Below are positions 48,577 to 59,129 of a stretch of 64,000 nt of DNA, in pieces. Every line of letters starts with the position of its first letter. Position 1 is the first letter of the stretch. The DNA is taken from contig CM019063.1 of the NCBI GenBank assembly GCA_009667805.1, positions 59,690,881-59,754,880 on the forward strand, read 5' to 3'. The notes under the pieces were generated by a model. It did no database searches. It saw only the letters and a list, made by a program, of their open reading frames with translations, and was not told the DNA's origin. Both the position numbers and the translations under genes were made by a program. This stretch comes from Leptobrachium leishanense. Its lineage: Eukaryota > Chordata > Amphibia > Anura > Megophryidae.

Positions 48577-49627
48577 GAAATGGAAGAAATGATGGATCTC
48601 CAGTGGATAAGAAGTGCCAAACGGTTTATTCATGGAACAGCAACCTTCAAAAAATAAGTGACGTTTCGACCCTGAGGTCTTAATCATACATACAGGCTAT
48701 AACACATGACATCCTTAAATACCCTAGCCAGACAATTAAACAATTAAAGTTCAAAGCAGCATCCAATTAAACAATAAAGTAATTGGAGGAGACTGAAATG
48801 GCTTAGCCCTATTACATTGGTGGGCTTGTTGTCACCTTTCTCCATATTACAATATCTATAGGTTTACATCTATATCGCCTTACTCCTTGTGATAGATTGG
48901 GTGTTCATTCATTTATTTATTTATTTAGACATGTTTATATATAATAGAAACATTTTGGTTTAGATACATGATACTTGATATAGATATATACTTATGATAG
49001 TACTGTCTGTTTGACATTCATGATTTATGCGTTTATGTATTAATGCAATCCGCTCTGTATCCTTTATATGTTTTCTTTTTTCTTTTTTTCTTTTTATTTA
49101 TTTTCTCTTCACTTATTTATTTATATTTTTTTTCATTTTGCATTGTGCATTTATATTTTTTTATGTCTATTTTCTATTCACTATTGTTCACATGTATCCA
49201 TCGTTTGGATTGTATTTGAGATATATTCCCCCCATTTCTTTTAAATCACGTTTATATGGCTACATTTTTTTCCTTAATTGAGTATACCCTGTAACATTTC
49301 AGTCTCATTCAATTACTTTATTGTTTAATTGGATGCTGCTTTGAACTTTAATTGTTTAATTGTCTGGCTAGGGTATTTAAGGATGTCATGTGTTATAGCC
49401 TGTATGTATGATTAAGACCTCAGGGTCGAAACGTCACTGATTTTTTGAAGGTTGCTGTTCCATGAATAAACCGTTTGGCACTTCTTATCCACTGGAGATC
49501 CATCATTTCTTCCATTTCTACTTATCCAGGGGGCTGGTGGCATCCCCATCTGATTGGAATCTCGTGGAGACGGTTGGTTTATCAGGTTTCCCACCGTGGC
49601 GTTGTTCGTGGCGCTTCTATGTTGCAG
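48577..49627. mobile_element. Inverted-repeat element with hammerhead-like motifs (Penelope-like ends?)
   Basis: Arms of about 220 nt in opposite orientation (AGAAATGGAAGAAATGATGG, CAAACGGTTTATTCATGGAA, CTAGCCAGACAATTAAAC and complements) surround about 500 nt of unique AT-rich DNA. Each arm has GACC-TCAG-GGTC, then GAAAC and GTC, on its outward strand (48660-48687 minus, 49407-49435 plus). The CUGANGA half is degenerate. The GAATAAACC poly(A)-like signal follows. Array sequence GCATTCTGTATATAG is present on both sides. Family assignment is tentative. Confidence 0.55.
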
Positions 49628-49703
49628 CATTCTGTATATAGTCACTGTGTTACAGGTGCAATGTTACATGTTTACAGGTGTATTCTGTATCGAGGTATGT
49701 TAA

Positions 49704-50092
49704 CTTCCCTGATGGTATTCCCAGGTGTGGCTTGGGGTTAACTTTTTCTACCGAAAACGGTATCCCCGAGCCACACTCGGACTGGATACTTACATGTCCT
49801 GCGCTCCCTCGCTGATCCCCGCAGTCTCCTCCAGCCGCTTGCAACGTCACACTGCCTGGTTCCCTTCTCGCGAGGAGTGAACCAGGAAGTGTGACGTCAC
49901 GATCGGCTGGAGTGTGACTCCAGGGACAGCGATGGAGCGCAGGACTTGTAAGTATCGGCCCGAGTGTGGCTCGGGGATACCGCTTTCAGTATTGGACGTT
50001 AACCCCCGAGCCACACTTATACCACTAGGGGGCCAGATTAATTGGACCGATTCTGACATATAAAATATGTCAGAATCGGACCGCCAGGGAGG
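49704..50092. mobile_element. piggyBac-type MITE (TSD TTAA)
   Basis: TTAA at 49700-49703 and 50093-50096. TIRs CTTCCCTGATGGT and the complement of ACCGCCAGGGAGG. The interior is a long palindrome: CCGAGCCACACTCGG, CCTGCGCTCC, CTTCTCGCGAGGAG at the centre. It interrupts the antisense LINE at GTATG|TTAA; removing it restores the LINE alignment with 42960-42980. Confidence 0.93.
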
Positions 50093-50096
50093 TTAA

Positions 50097-50923
50097 TAGG
50101 GAGCTCTTAAGTGACTTTAGACTGGGGGAAGATTTGATGGCGTCTGGGAGGTTATTCCATAATTGCAGTGCTCTGTAAGAAAATGAGGATCAAGACACTT
50201 TTTGTATTGTGGCACTGCAAGTAAGGTGCTGGTCCTGGATCGGAGGTTATAGGATGAGGGAAGCAGCCTATTCAAGTAGGGTGGCAGCTTCCCAGAAAAG
50301 CTCTTAAACACCAGGTTGGAAAGGTGAAGAAGACCTCTAGATTCCAGTGATGGCCAGTTTAGCTCTTTTAACATGTCACAATGGTGAGTCATGTAGTTAC
50401 ATTGTAGCACAAAGTGACAGAATGAGTTATACAATGTAGTAAGTTTATGAAGGTGCATATGCGGAGCAGCTGCATACACTACATCTCCATATTCAATAGC
50501 CGGCATAAGCATTTGTTGTAAATCTGTTTTTTTACCGCGGGGCTCAGGCATGATTTGTTTCTGTACAGGGCCCCTATTTTGGGGTAAAGTTTAGATGAGA
50601 GTTTTTCGATGTGGGGGCCAAAAGGATAGATTTGGGTCTAACCATATACCTAGATATTTGAGAGAAGTGACTGTGGTCAGCGTGTCATTTGATTTTGTCC
50701 TGGCACATAGATGGGGATTTTGCAATTTAGGTAGTTTAGGTTCTGTTCTAAAGAGCATTGTTACAGTTTTGTCAGTATTTAGAAAAAGTTTGTTATCTTT
50801 GATCCACTTTTCTGCCTCTGAATTGTTCTTGCAGCACGGCCTCCAGCTGCGGGAGATTTGGTTTGCTGGTATAGATTACGGTGTTGTCTGCGTACATGTG
50901 TACAGTTGAGGCTTTACAGACAT
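50097..50923 (-). pseudogene. Antisense LINE RT C-terminal half (truncated)
   Basis: The complement aligns with 42127-42975 of the sense copy. The 144-codon piece at 50551-50117 includes MLMPAIEYGDVVYAAAPHMH, YNSFCHFVLQCNYMTHHCDM and LKELNWPSLESRGLLHLSNL. Frameshifts occur near 50530 (in the poly-T at 50527) and elsewhere. It is 5'-truncated at about 50923, just short of the YADD box. Confidence 0.88.
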
Positions 50924-50974
50924 CGTATACTCATATAGGTAACAGTTTTAACGATTGTAAAGAAAATGATGCAA

Positions 50975-51427
50975 TACGTTGTTATATATTCATGAGCCGG
51001 TTTTTATCATTCATCAATAATACTCCAGATCTCAATATGCAATTGCAATCAACATAATCTCCGCTAAACATAATCTTCATGCAGATATTTTGTTTCATAC
51101 ATAGACAACTGGTTGCAATTTGCCTGTGCCGTCCCAAGCAATAATCAGGGTTTTACAGGCAATGACTGAATATTTAGCGGTTTGCCATTTGCAATATTTA
51201 TACAGTTTGTTATACGGTTTGTTGTTATATAATCATGAACCCGTTCTTATAACTCATCAATATCACTCCAAATATCAAGATACCACAGGCACAAATGTGC
51301 ACTTGTAATCAACGCAATCTCCACTAAATTAAATCTTCAAACAGATATACTGTTTCTATGTATGGGCAATTGGTTACAGATTGCCTGTGCCACCCCAGGC
51401 AATGGATCAGGGTTTCACAGGCAGTAA
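50975..51427 (+). repeat. Diverged direct duplication, two units of about 210 nt
   Basis: 50975-51165 and 51217-51427 share TGTTATATAxTCATGAxCC, TCATCAATA, CAATCTCCxCTAAA, CAGATATxxTGTTTC, GGCAATTGGTTxCA and TTGCCTGTGCC. About 15-20% diverged by eye. Family unknown. Confidence 0.6.
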
Positions 51428-51963
51428 CGTATCATTGTTATGTCTGTTGTGGATAATCTGATACGATCCCCACCAGGAGGGGTTTTGATCCTTGCACGCA
51501 CACCCTATCCTTGCCCTCCGATCCTTAGAAGTGGTCGGTCTGATATATATATATATATATATCCCTAGAATAGTAATCATGCAGCAAGGTAAACTCAGGG
51601 TTACAGTGCCGATAAATCAGAACCAGAATAGCTAGAAGCCCTTTGCCAATAATTCAGAACCAGAATCGTCAGAAGCCGTTTGCCAATATGTCAGAACCAG
51701 AATCGTCAGAAGCCGTTAGCCAATATGTCAGAACCAGGAATTCACCAAAATACAACAAAGCAGCTCTAAGGGATGTTTAACCACGTTAGGGCAATGTATG
51801 AATGCATTGCCTTCGTTTTTAAACCCGGCGGGTCCGCGTCATGGCTCCGCCCCCGGCGTCTCACGTGACCACCCGGATTCCCTCCTTCACTCGGTGTCCG
51901 GGCAGCGAGCACGATACTGCTGGGCGCCGAGAGACCACAGCGGGGTATGTAACATAATCTAAC
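51428..51963. other. Flank of DIRS copy 3: TA microsatellite and 37-bp tandem repeat
   Basis: Dinucleotide TA run at 51542-51561. A tandem repeat of about 37 nt, three to four units (CAATATGTCAGAACCAGAAT, CGTCAGAAGCCGTT), lies at 51612-51740. The GC-rich end (51830-51950) and the TGTTATG ... TATGTAACA outline could be an LTR, but no target duplication matches. Confidence 0.5.
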
Positions 51964-52624
51964 AATTGTGGATTATTCCAGCCTTGGTGTTAGAATAATC
52001 TTAATTTTAATAAAGACAGGAGGCAAATATTTAGCATTCTCTTTTCTTTACTAAATCACAGCAGCAAAGAGAGTTTTACATAGCAACAATAGTAACCAAT
52101 AGACAACAAGAGAGCAGTAAGTCCTAGCCACACCCTCTTTTCTTGGATGCTGAACGAGCAGGAGATCCATGAAGTAGAAAAACCTGGAGATCCATGAAGC
52201 GGAAAAAAAACAGAAGCTGAAGAGGAGGAAGCCAAGACTAAACAGGAGCCACCGAGATAGGCAGGTGAAGAACCGGAAACCAACGGCTGTCCGAAAAGAT
52301 GGAAGACCAACGGGTCCGCAGAAGCAAATCAAGCTAAGGAGAAAACAGAGGATATGTGAAAGTACCATGTGATGGAAACGTGTCGATCAACAGTTAGCTT
52401 TTAGCAAGTGAGTTAGCCAACAATTATCAAAAGTTCTCAAAATTTTGAGAAAGTAGCCCTAGCAAACAGCAAATCCTACTATGGGAAGGAAAACAGACAA
52501 ATAATGGACAAAGTCGATGAAGTGTAAATATCTAGATGAATTATTATTATTTTTTATTTCTTTATTTTATTGAATATAGTAGTAAATCCAGTACAATGTG
52601 AAGAAACACGGGTATGGGCGGGAA

Positions 52625-52725
52625 AAATATTTGCCTCCTGTCTTTATTAAAATTAAGATTATTCTAACACCAAGGCTGGAATAATCCACAATTTTATATC
52701 AAGTCAGGAGGCTTCATATTTTGCA
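52625..52725. repeat. DIRS copy 3 internal complementary region
   Basis: ATATTTGCCTCCTGTCTTTA ... GCTGGAATAATCCACAATT is the complement of the left end. TTTATATCAAGTCAGGAGGC plus TTCATATTTTGC is the complement of the right end. The two join at AATT. Confidence 0.92.
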
Positions 52726-52728
52726 GTT

Positions 52729-55400
52729 TTAAAGCTGCACTAGAGCCCCAAATGCATGGGAACGAGGGCGAAAATAAAAAGGTACAAAAGGTGACCAATC
52801 AGCAGCTGCTAGTATGTCGGACAGAGAACCCCCGGCATCAGCAACAGAGGAAGCCGCCGCACCCCGCACGGAGGGAGCGTCGAAGTGAGGAGCAACGCCT
52901 GCTAGGGAGAGCAGCCAGCGAACCCATCTAGAGAGTGTAGGTGAGGATACCGGATTGTAAGGAGAAACATAAGAGACCAAAAGTTGGCCAGTCGGAGAGG
53001 CGCGGGAGAGGTAAGTAGTAACCTAACGAGCGACGCACAAGAGAGGATTGGAGGGGAAGTAAGGGTAGAAAACCTCAGGAGATAGTGTTTTAGTACGCCT
53101 GGTAAGTGTGAAAACGATGCCCTCAGGGGAAAAAGCCACAGCGTGCACATCGAAGGCCCTAACAGCTGAGACACGTCAAAAGGACACCAAACCTAAAAGG
53201 ACTGTTAGTTTAGCCGAGAGCTGGCGGAGGGACAGCGAATCATTATCTGGCCAGCTACGCAGGAACTCGAGCATCAACGCAACATCCCAGAAATGAGCAT
53301 ACTTAGGGGCCGGCGGGTGAGCGAGCCGAATGCCTCGGAGGAGACGACACACGGAAGGGTCCCGACCCACAGGAACGCCACCCAGGAGAGCGTGAGCTGC
53401 CGAAATGGCCGAGCGGGACAGATTAACCGTACGATATGATTTTCCCAGTCGTGGAAAGGTCCGCTAAAAAATTAAGTATTCGAGGTAGAGGGGCTGTAGC
53501 GGGATCAGCCTATTGTTGCACACACCAACTACACCAAGTTCTCCAGGCGTAACGGTAGCTCTTTCGCGTGCCAGGAGCCCAGAATTCCCATAAGGAGCGA
53601 GCTGCATCTGATAGGCCTGGCAGCATGCAGGGTCCCCGGAAATCGTCCACGCCACCAGGGGAAGGTTTCCCTCCAAATCCAACGGGTGTGGCCTGCCTTG
53701 AGGGTCCAGCAGAATTGATTGGAAGGACGGTAGCAGAAGCGAGTGGAGACAAGAAAGTTCCAACGTCAGAGGAAACCAGGGCTGAGCGTGCCACAGGGGT
53801 GTGATTAGGAGAATCTTAATCCTCCGTCTGCAGACTTCCTGGATCGTGCGTGTGATCATCGGGAATGGTGGAAAAGCGTAGGCTCCCGACGGTGGCCATG
53901 GTTGGAGGAAAGCGTCCACTGCTGTCACCTGCGGGTCTGGAAGCCAGCTGAAGTAGGCCTGCGTATGATGGTTCAAGCGGGAGCCAAACAGATCGAGATG
54001 AAAAAGGCCCTCTCAGCATCGACAAGTGTTGGAACGTCGCGACGTCCAATTTCCAGTCGCTGGAGTCTCTCCAGTATCATGAAACCCAATCCGCCACACA
54101 GTTGGATGAACCGGGCAGATATTCCGCCGTGAGGGAGATGTTTCGTTTCAGGCAGTAGTTGAAAAGGGAGAGCGTAAGGTCCAACAGGAGCTTGGAACGG
54201 GAGCCCCCTAGCCGGTTGACATATTGGACCGCGGAGATGTAGTCCATCCGGAGGAGTAGAGAGCAGTCCCTGAGGTCTTGGGTAAAACTGCGGACGGCAA
54301 AGGAGCCGGCGATGAGCTCCAAGCAGTTGATGTGAAGGTGTTGTTACTCTGGCGTCCATGCACCTCCCGTGGACACGGACCCGCAGGTCGCTCCCCAGTC
54401 CGATTGGCTGGCGTCTGATTCCAGTACGAAGTCCGGTAGAGAGCCAAAGATGGCACACCCATTCCATGCTTCCATGTGTCGCAGCAGTGATAGGGGCCAA
54501 TTGGTCGTAGGAGGGATTGAGGCGGAGGTATGTAGTCTTCAGACGCTGCATCACCCGATAGTGCAATGGGCCCGGGAAAATGGCTTGGATGGTGGAAGAG
54601 AGTAGGCCTACAACTCTCACCAGATCTCGGAGGCAGAGGGTGTCCGTCAGGACACCTCGTAGGGTTTTCTTGATGGTTCGAAGCTTTCGCGAAGGGAGAC
54701 GTAGTTGGCAAGACATGGAGTCTATCTATTTCGAATCCCAGGAAGGTGACCTTTTGGGCTGGACGAAGTGCCGACTTGTCCACGTTGATCATGAACCCGA
54801 GGTCTTGCAGGAGTGTAACCACTAAGGCCGTGTGACGGGAGGACTGGACGGGATCCTGAGCCAGTATTAGTATATCGTCCAGATATATGATGGTCCTGAT
54901 GCCTTGAGCGCGTATGAAGGCCATAACCAGTTTGAGGAGCTTTGTGAAGCACCATGGCACGGAGCTGAGGCCGAATGGTAGGCAGGTGAACTGCCAGAGG
55001 TCGTGGTGTCAGTTGAATTGCAGGTACAGCCGATGAGCAGGATTGACCGAGACCGTAAGGTACGCGTCTGTGAGGTCCAGTCTTGTGAACCAGTTGCCGT
55101 CTCGGAGGAGGTCCCTGAGCAGGTGTATTCCCTCCATCTTGAAGTAGCGATAGGACACGAAGGAATTGAGGACTTTCAAATTTATGACCGGACAGAGATC
55201 CCCAGACTTTTTGTGTACTAGGAACACATGGCTTATGAAGCGTGGGTGGCCTAGCGCGGGGAGGATGGCCCCGTTCAACTGCAGGGAGCGAAGCTCCCCT
55301 GTCTATCAGTAACTCGGGCAGGGGACTGTTGAAGCCGTGACCGACGGGAACTCCCCGAGCCAGGATTGGGCTTGGTCTATATTGCACGTCCGTGCTCTAA
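52729..55400 (-). pseudogene. DIRS copy 3 pol, multiply frameshifted
   Basis: RT: 55278-55009 (HKKSGDLCPVINLKVLNSF, RLDLTDAYLTV) and 54960-54620 (MPWCFTKLLKLV, catalytic IIYLDDILILA intact, LLQDLGFMINVDKS). RNase H: around 54440-54080 (ELIAGSFAVRSF, LLRMDYISAVQYVN, CVADWVS). Methyltransferase-like block: 53976-53464 (YFSWLPDPQVTAVDAFLQ, LLITPLWHAQPWFP). Tyrosine recombinase: 53794-53510 (WAPGTRKSYRYAWRTWCSWC), 53370-53176 (VCRLLRGIRLAHPPAPKY), 53174-52902, and 52980-52729. There the H-x-x-R box reads APSVRGAA (His replaced by Pro), with FYFRP carrying a Tyr. Inactive. Confidence 0.88.
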
Positions 55401-55506
55401 TTGGTGGTGAGGCGAGGTCTATAGGAGTTATTGTATCGGCTGGCGACCCGACCTCTTGGTGCGCCAGCCCTGGAGGAAAAACGAGTCTGGGGGTGGAAGA
55501 CTCTTT

Positions 55507-56557
55507 TCATATTATACTGGACCTTCTGCAGGTTCGTATAGACATTAACCTTACAGTTAGCTCTTTTAAGAAGAGATCCCCAAACAGCAGCCCCTTAGCT
55601 GCAGGACCCAACTCCTTGGTGCACATGCTGGTAAGTTTTGCATCAAAACGAAAAAGCGCCGCCCTTGCGACGTTCGTAAGAGATGCCAACATTGGCGTTG
55701 CCTAAAAGGCAGATAGCACGCTGTGCCCATTCTCGGACCATCGCGGGGGTCTAGCGGTGTATTGTTAGTTAATGCTTCGTCCGCCATGACAAAAATAAGG
55801 GAAAGGGCCAGAAACGTCTAGCAGTTTGTCCTGAGCGACACGGAGGCCCTGTTCCAGACCTCAACGAGGATCCCTGCCAGCCTTACCGAGAAGGTGACGA
55901 AATCCTCGTCGAATTCCGGGGTAAGAGAAACCTTGTCTGGCAAGGTCGGGCGAAGGCATTCTGCTCGCAAACGCGCCCTGTCTGCTTTTTGTAAGGGACA
56001 GCGTAGCCAAAAGCGCAGGAGCTCGGCTTTGTGGTCAGGTGGGAGCCAGGCCGAAGACCTGGGGTGGGTAGTAGTGCACGGGTCGAAAAAGGGTACTCCT
56101 CGAGCATCGAGGATCTGCAATGGGGTATCCGAGGACACCACGGAGCGAGGCGGTACTGGCGCGGTAGAGAGAGGCACAATGGCCATGGCATCAGAACGGG
56201 GCTCATCCGTTGAGCTTGGAGTAGCCGGCGGGTCACCGGCGGACTCTGCTCCTTCCTCCTCTGGATAATCAGCCTGGTAGTCGTCCAGGTCATAAATATC
56301 CTCCCCTTCCTTGAGGGCAGCATCGCGGGAGGAGTTTTTGGCAGGGCCCTTACCCTTGCCAGTGGATTCTGACTGGCCCTTCCAGGGTCTTTTGCGGGAT
56401 GGCTCGGCAGCCTCAGATTGGGAACCCTCAGAACTGGCTGGAGACTGGGCTCTAGAAAGAAACGGAGGTTCTGCCTGGGGAAGTGGGGCATAGCAGCAAG
56501 CACTAAGAGCCAAGCCTTAAGCTTCTCTTGGTTGGTGGGGAGCTGTGGGGGGTCCAT
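55507..56557 (-). pseudogene. DIRS copy 3 gag-like gene, frameshifted
   Basis: Start MDPPQLPTNQEKLKAWLLVL near 56557; the frame shifts near 56500 into a long acidic/Pro-rich segment (PASSEGSQSEAAEPSRKRPW, EGEDIYDLDDYQADYPEEEG, SSDTPLQILDARGVPFFDP). The conserved C-terminal block is in pieces from 55900 to 55507, with RFDAKLTSMCTKELGPAAKG and LLFGDLFLKE near 55645-55560. The same block is seen in DIRS copies 1 and 2. Confidence 0.8.
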
Positions 56558-56698
56558 GGTTATAACGGGGCTCACCCGTTGGGGTTATATATAAAAAATA
56601 TATCTATATTTATATATATATATCACTCTCTTTGCTGCTGTGCTTTAGTAAAGAAAAGAGAATGCAAAATATGAAGCCTCCTGACTTGATATAAAATT

Positions 56699-57496
56699 AA
56701 AATCACCTGCATTTTCCTAGGTTGAAAACTTGGTGATTTCACACCCAATAACATTTATCATATATTCCGCTAACAACATTTAAATATTCACTTATGTTTG
56801 GCTGAGCAATCCGTATACGTTCCACAGAATACTTGATACTGTTATAGCCAGCTGACCGGGAAATCGTGGGTGATGGTTCGACGAAGGAAAGCAGACGGAG
56901 GCCTTTGTTTCAAAAGAAAATGGCGTTTATTCAGCTGGTACCTGCTGGACTCAAACAGATCGTATCTGTTCAAAAACTTGAGTGACCAGAATAACAAACT
57001 CAGCTGCTTTTATACATTGTTCCAAAAATACAGTTCCCCTCCCAACATACCCAGATTGTCACGTGACCGTTACTATATGTCTGAGTTAGGACCTAACTTT
57101 ACACATGATGTAATTTTTCCCCTTCATTCTCTTTTTGGGTTTCCAGCTGTCAGTCATAATTCTTCAATTGTCAGCACTTCCTTCTTTGGCTTTGCTGACA
57201 AATCACATTCTTTAAGTAAGACTGAAATAGGGTCTCAAGAGCACTCAAGGACAGCAAGTTTATTTTAAAACACGAAATGGATGAACATCGAAATGGCAGA
57301 TCACTAGATTAGTATAGTTTTAAGTTAAATCCCAGGAATTGCTATCTCAATACCACCACAGGAAAGATCCCAGACCTTGTGTTCAATACACAATTAGCAA
57401 AGAGCTAAATATTAACAATACTTGGGATACAACTCCTTCCTCTTGATACAAGTATATATATGATCGTGAGAAAAAAAGAAATTGTCAGGACACATT
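56699..57496. other. Intergenic, nothing recognised
   Basis: Includes a 132-codon open frame at 56870-57268 with no family features. A possible LTR-like 3' region in antisense (AAATGGCGTTTATTCAGC) could not be substantiated. Confidence 0.35.
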
Positions 57497-57497
57497 T

Positions 57498-57530
57498 GAC
57501 GCACGTTTCGCCGCTATACCGGCTCGTCAG
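57498..57530 (-). ncRNA. Hammerhead-ribozyme-like core (canonical residues)
   Basis: Minus strand: CTGACGA, stem II GCCG/CGGC with loop GTATAG, GAAAC, then GTGCGTC. All conserved core positions of the hammerhead (CUGANGA, GAAA, and a UC cleavage dinucleotide after a very short stem III) are present. Stem I pairing is not convincing. Short-stem-III hammerheads are known from Penelope-like and other retroelements in animals. A small inverted repeat (57555-57605) lies beside it. Activity is inferred only. Confidence 0.5.
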
Positions 57531-57619
57531 GAGTGCTCAGTAGTTCTGATTCAGTCCTCATAATTTATTCACTTCAAATGATTAAATTATGAGGACTGAA
57601 TTCCTTTGAGAGTGCCATT

Positions 57620-59129
57620 GTTTCAGAAAACCATACTCGAATGCTCAAAAAAGGCAAGACTGCAACAATATTTGTGTGAGGTTTCCAAAATTTCAATTGA
57701 ATTTTGGAAATGGGCATCAGTGGTGGGAGAATGACCAGTGAACAGACAGGACATGTAGAAACTGAGGATGATGTCCCTTACTAAGAGAACCAAAATCCAG
57801 TGAACTTTCATGTTGAATTGATTTGCCATCAAGTCTATGACTGAGTGGCCAAACCGTTTGAAAAACAATCGAAAATGGATCTTGAGAGGGACCTCTCTGC
57901 GCGAGCTAGGGATGTTACACATAGATAGTCCACTCAGCTGTTCTCCTTGCCTTGGATTTGCACCAATCCCAGTGCATTCAGGTGAACATTTGCCCATCTC
58001 AGAATCCTTGTTCCTCCTGGTTTGTTTAAATTAACTTCAGTGGTCAAGTTGTCTAAACCAGAATCAACAAATTTTCAGTCAGTGGACCAAATAATTTTAA
58101 AACTACCAAAATTGCTTGTGGTAATTTGACGAATGGTTTAGGATAAAGAATCCCAAGAATCTGTGATTTTCTCCTGCCCTTGACCTTTGACTTTTGCTAT
58201 CGTGGTTGTGTCTCCTGCCCTAGACCTTTGGCTTGCTTCTGGATATATATTGCTATTTGACCTATTTTTGGGTTCTTTCCACCTGCTCTTTGTGTAGCCG
58301 GCCACTCAAGGACCGGTTGGTTGGTGTCTTTCCTTTGTTCTGAGAGGGTCAGTGTGCTCTTTCACCGAGTATACCTGAAAAAGACAGAACACATCTCCCA
58401 CTGCCACCGCCAGAGGAACTCCACCACTCTAACCCAGTCACTGTCATAGTTCCATCTTTTTGAAGGAAAGCAAAAATGCAGGATTCTTAGATGGACTGGT
58501 TATTTAGGTGATGGAGTAGGCTTCCAGAGGGGGTGATTGAAGTCAGGGGTGTTTCTTTGAATTTATTTGTGGTTGCTTTTTGAAGTACTCCTGTGTACTG
58601 AGTGGATTTAGCTGGAAGAAAACCTTGAAGGTGGTTCTGCTGCTTGATGTAATGAATTATCGGGTGCATGGCTAGTAGCAGAATATGGTATTTTGGTTTA
58701 CAAAAACAATTTGTTTAGGTTTCCAGTCCTAGAAAAGTGATAGAATCTTGGAAAACATTATAATCTGTTATATCACCATATAGCCCCTGCCTACGTGATT
58801 TATTCACTTCTGATATAAAGGGACTGAATATGGAGGTGGGTCCGTATAAAACACACATTGTAACCTCCTGCTATAGATTATATTTAAATGTATTTTTAAT
58901 AATAATCGTCATTTGATGTGTCAGTGGAAGGCACATTTTTATTATATTTAATTTATCTTTTCTCATTCCTTCATTCATCTTATTCTTTGTTATCACATCA
59001 TTTAACTCTTTTTTTATTGCCAAAAATCATGTAAGCTAGATTTTGCACTGTAATACAATAAATACCAATAAGTAATACCCTTTTGCATACATTTAAAATG
59101 CAAGATCCGTGTGCCTCCGAGGAAATTAA
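57620..59129. other. Intergenic, nothing firmly recognised
   Basis: A 124-codon open frame on the minus strand (57997-57623) has no family signature that I recognise. CTCCTGCCCTTGACCTTTGA near 58174 resembles gypsy LTR text but lacks boundaries. Confidence 0.35.

Larger units (their letters stand above)
40363..50923 (-). mobile_element. Composite locus: antisense LINE with its 3' coding end amplified into a minisatellite
   Basis: 40363-40547 is the complement of the LINE 3'UTR (AAAGGATTTTACCAGGAAGG, TCACTCGTTTTCAAGTATGT, ATATACAGATTAACCCAGAA). 49664-49703 and 50097-50923 are the complement of the LINE ORF end and RT region. The two halves are contiguous in the intact copy at 41255-43198. In this locus they are separated by 39-nt repeats whose unit matches exactly the ORF-end/3'UTR junction. 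Later insertions: a sense LINE (41255-43198), hAT foldbacks (44239, 46196), a Penelope-like inverted element (48577-49627), a piggyBac MITE (49704-50092). Confidence 0.88.
51964..56698 (-). mobile_element. DIRS-type retrotransposon, copy 3 (complete structure)
   Basis: 4.7 kb. Inverted terminal repeats at about 52015-52078 and 56622-56685 (AGCATTCTCTTTTCTTTACT, CAGCAGCAAAGAGAGT and complements). The internal complementary region is 52625-52725. Ends derived from the ICR: AATTGTGGATTATTCC at 51964 and TATAAAATT ending at 56698. A different DIRS subfamily from copies 1 and 2 (its ends carry GGAGGC). No target duplication. Confidence 0.92.

Noticed and set aside
40477..48683. Repetitive frames of the MLHVYRCILYIVT and HSVYSHYVTCLQV type
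   Set aside because: The 39-nt unit is a multiple of three and stop-free, so open frames are inevitable. The strand is antisense to the LINE from which the unit derives.
51437..51950. Possible LTR beside DIRS copy 3
   Set aside because: TG...CA-like outline but flanking 5-mers do not match and no primer-binding or internal genes are visible.
56870..57268. 132-codon frame as a host gene
   Set aside because: No splice context, no recognisable domain, low-complexity codon use; left as unassigned.
57623..57997. 124-codon minus-strand frame as a retroelement gene
   Set aside because: I could not match any RT, endonuclease or integrase motif.
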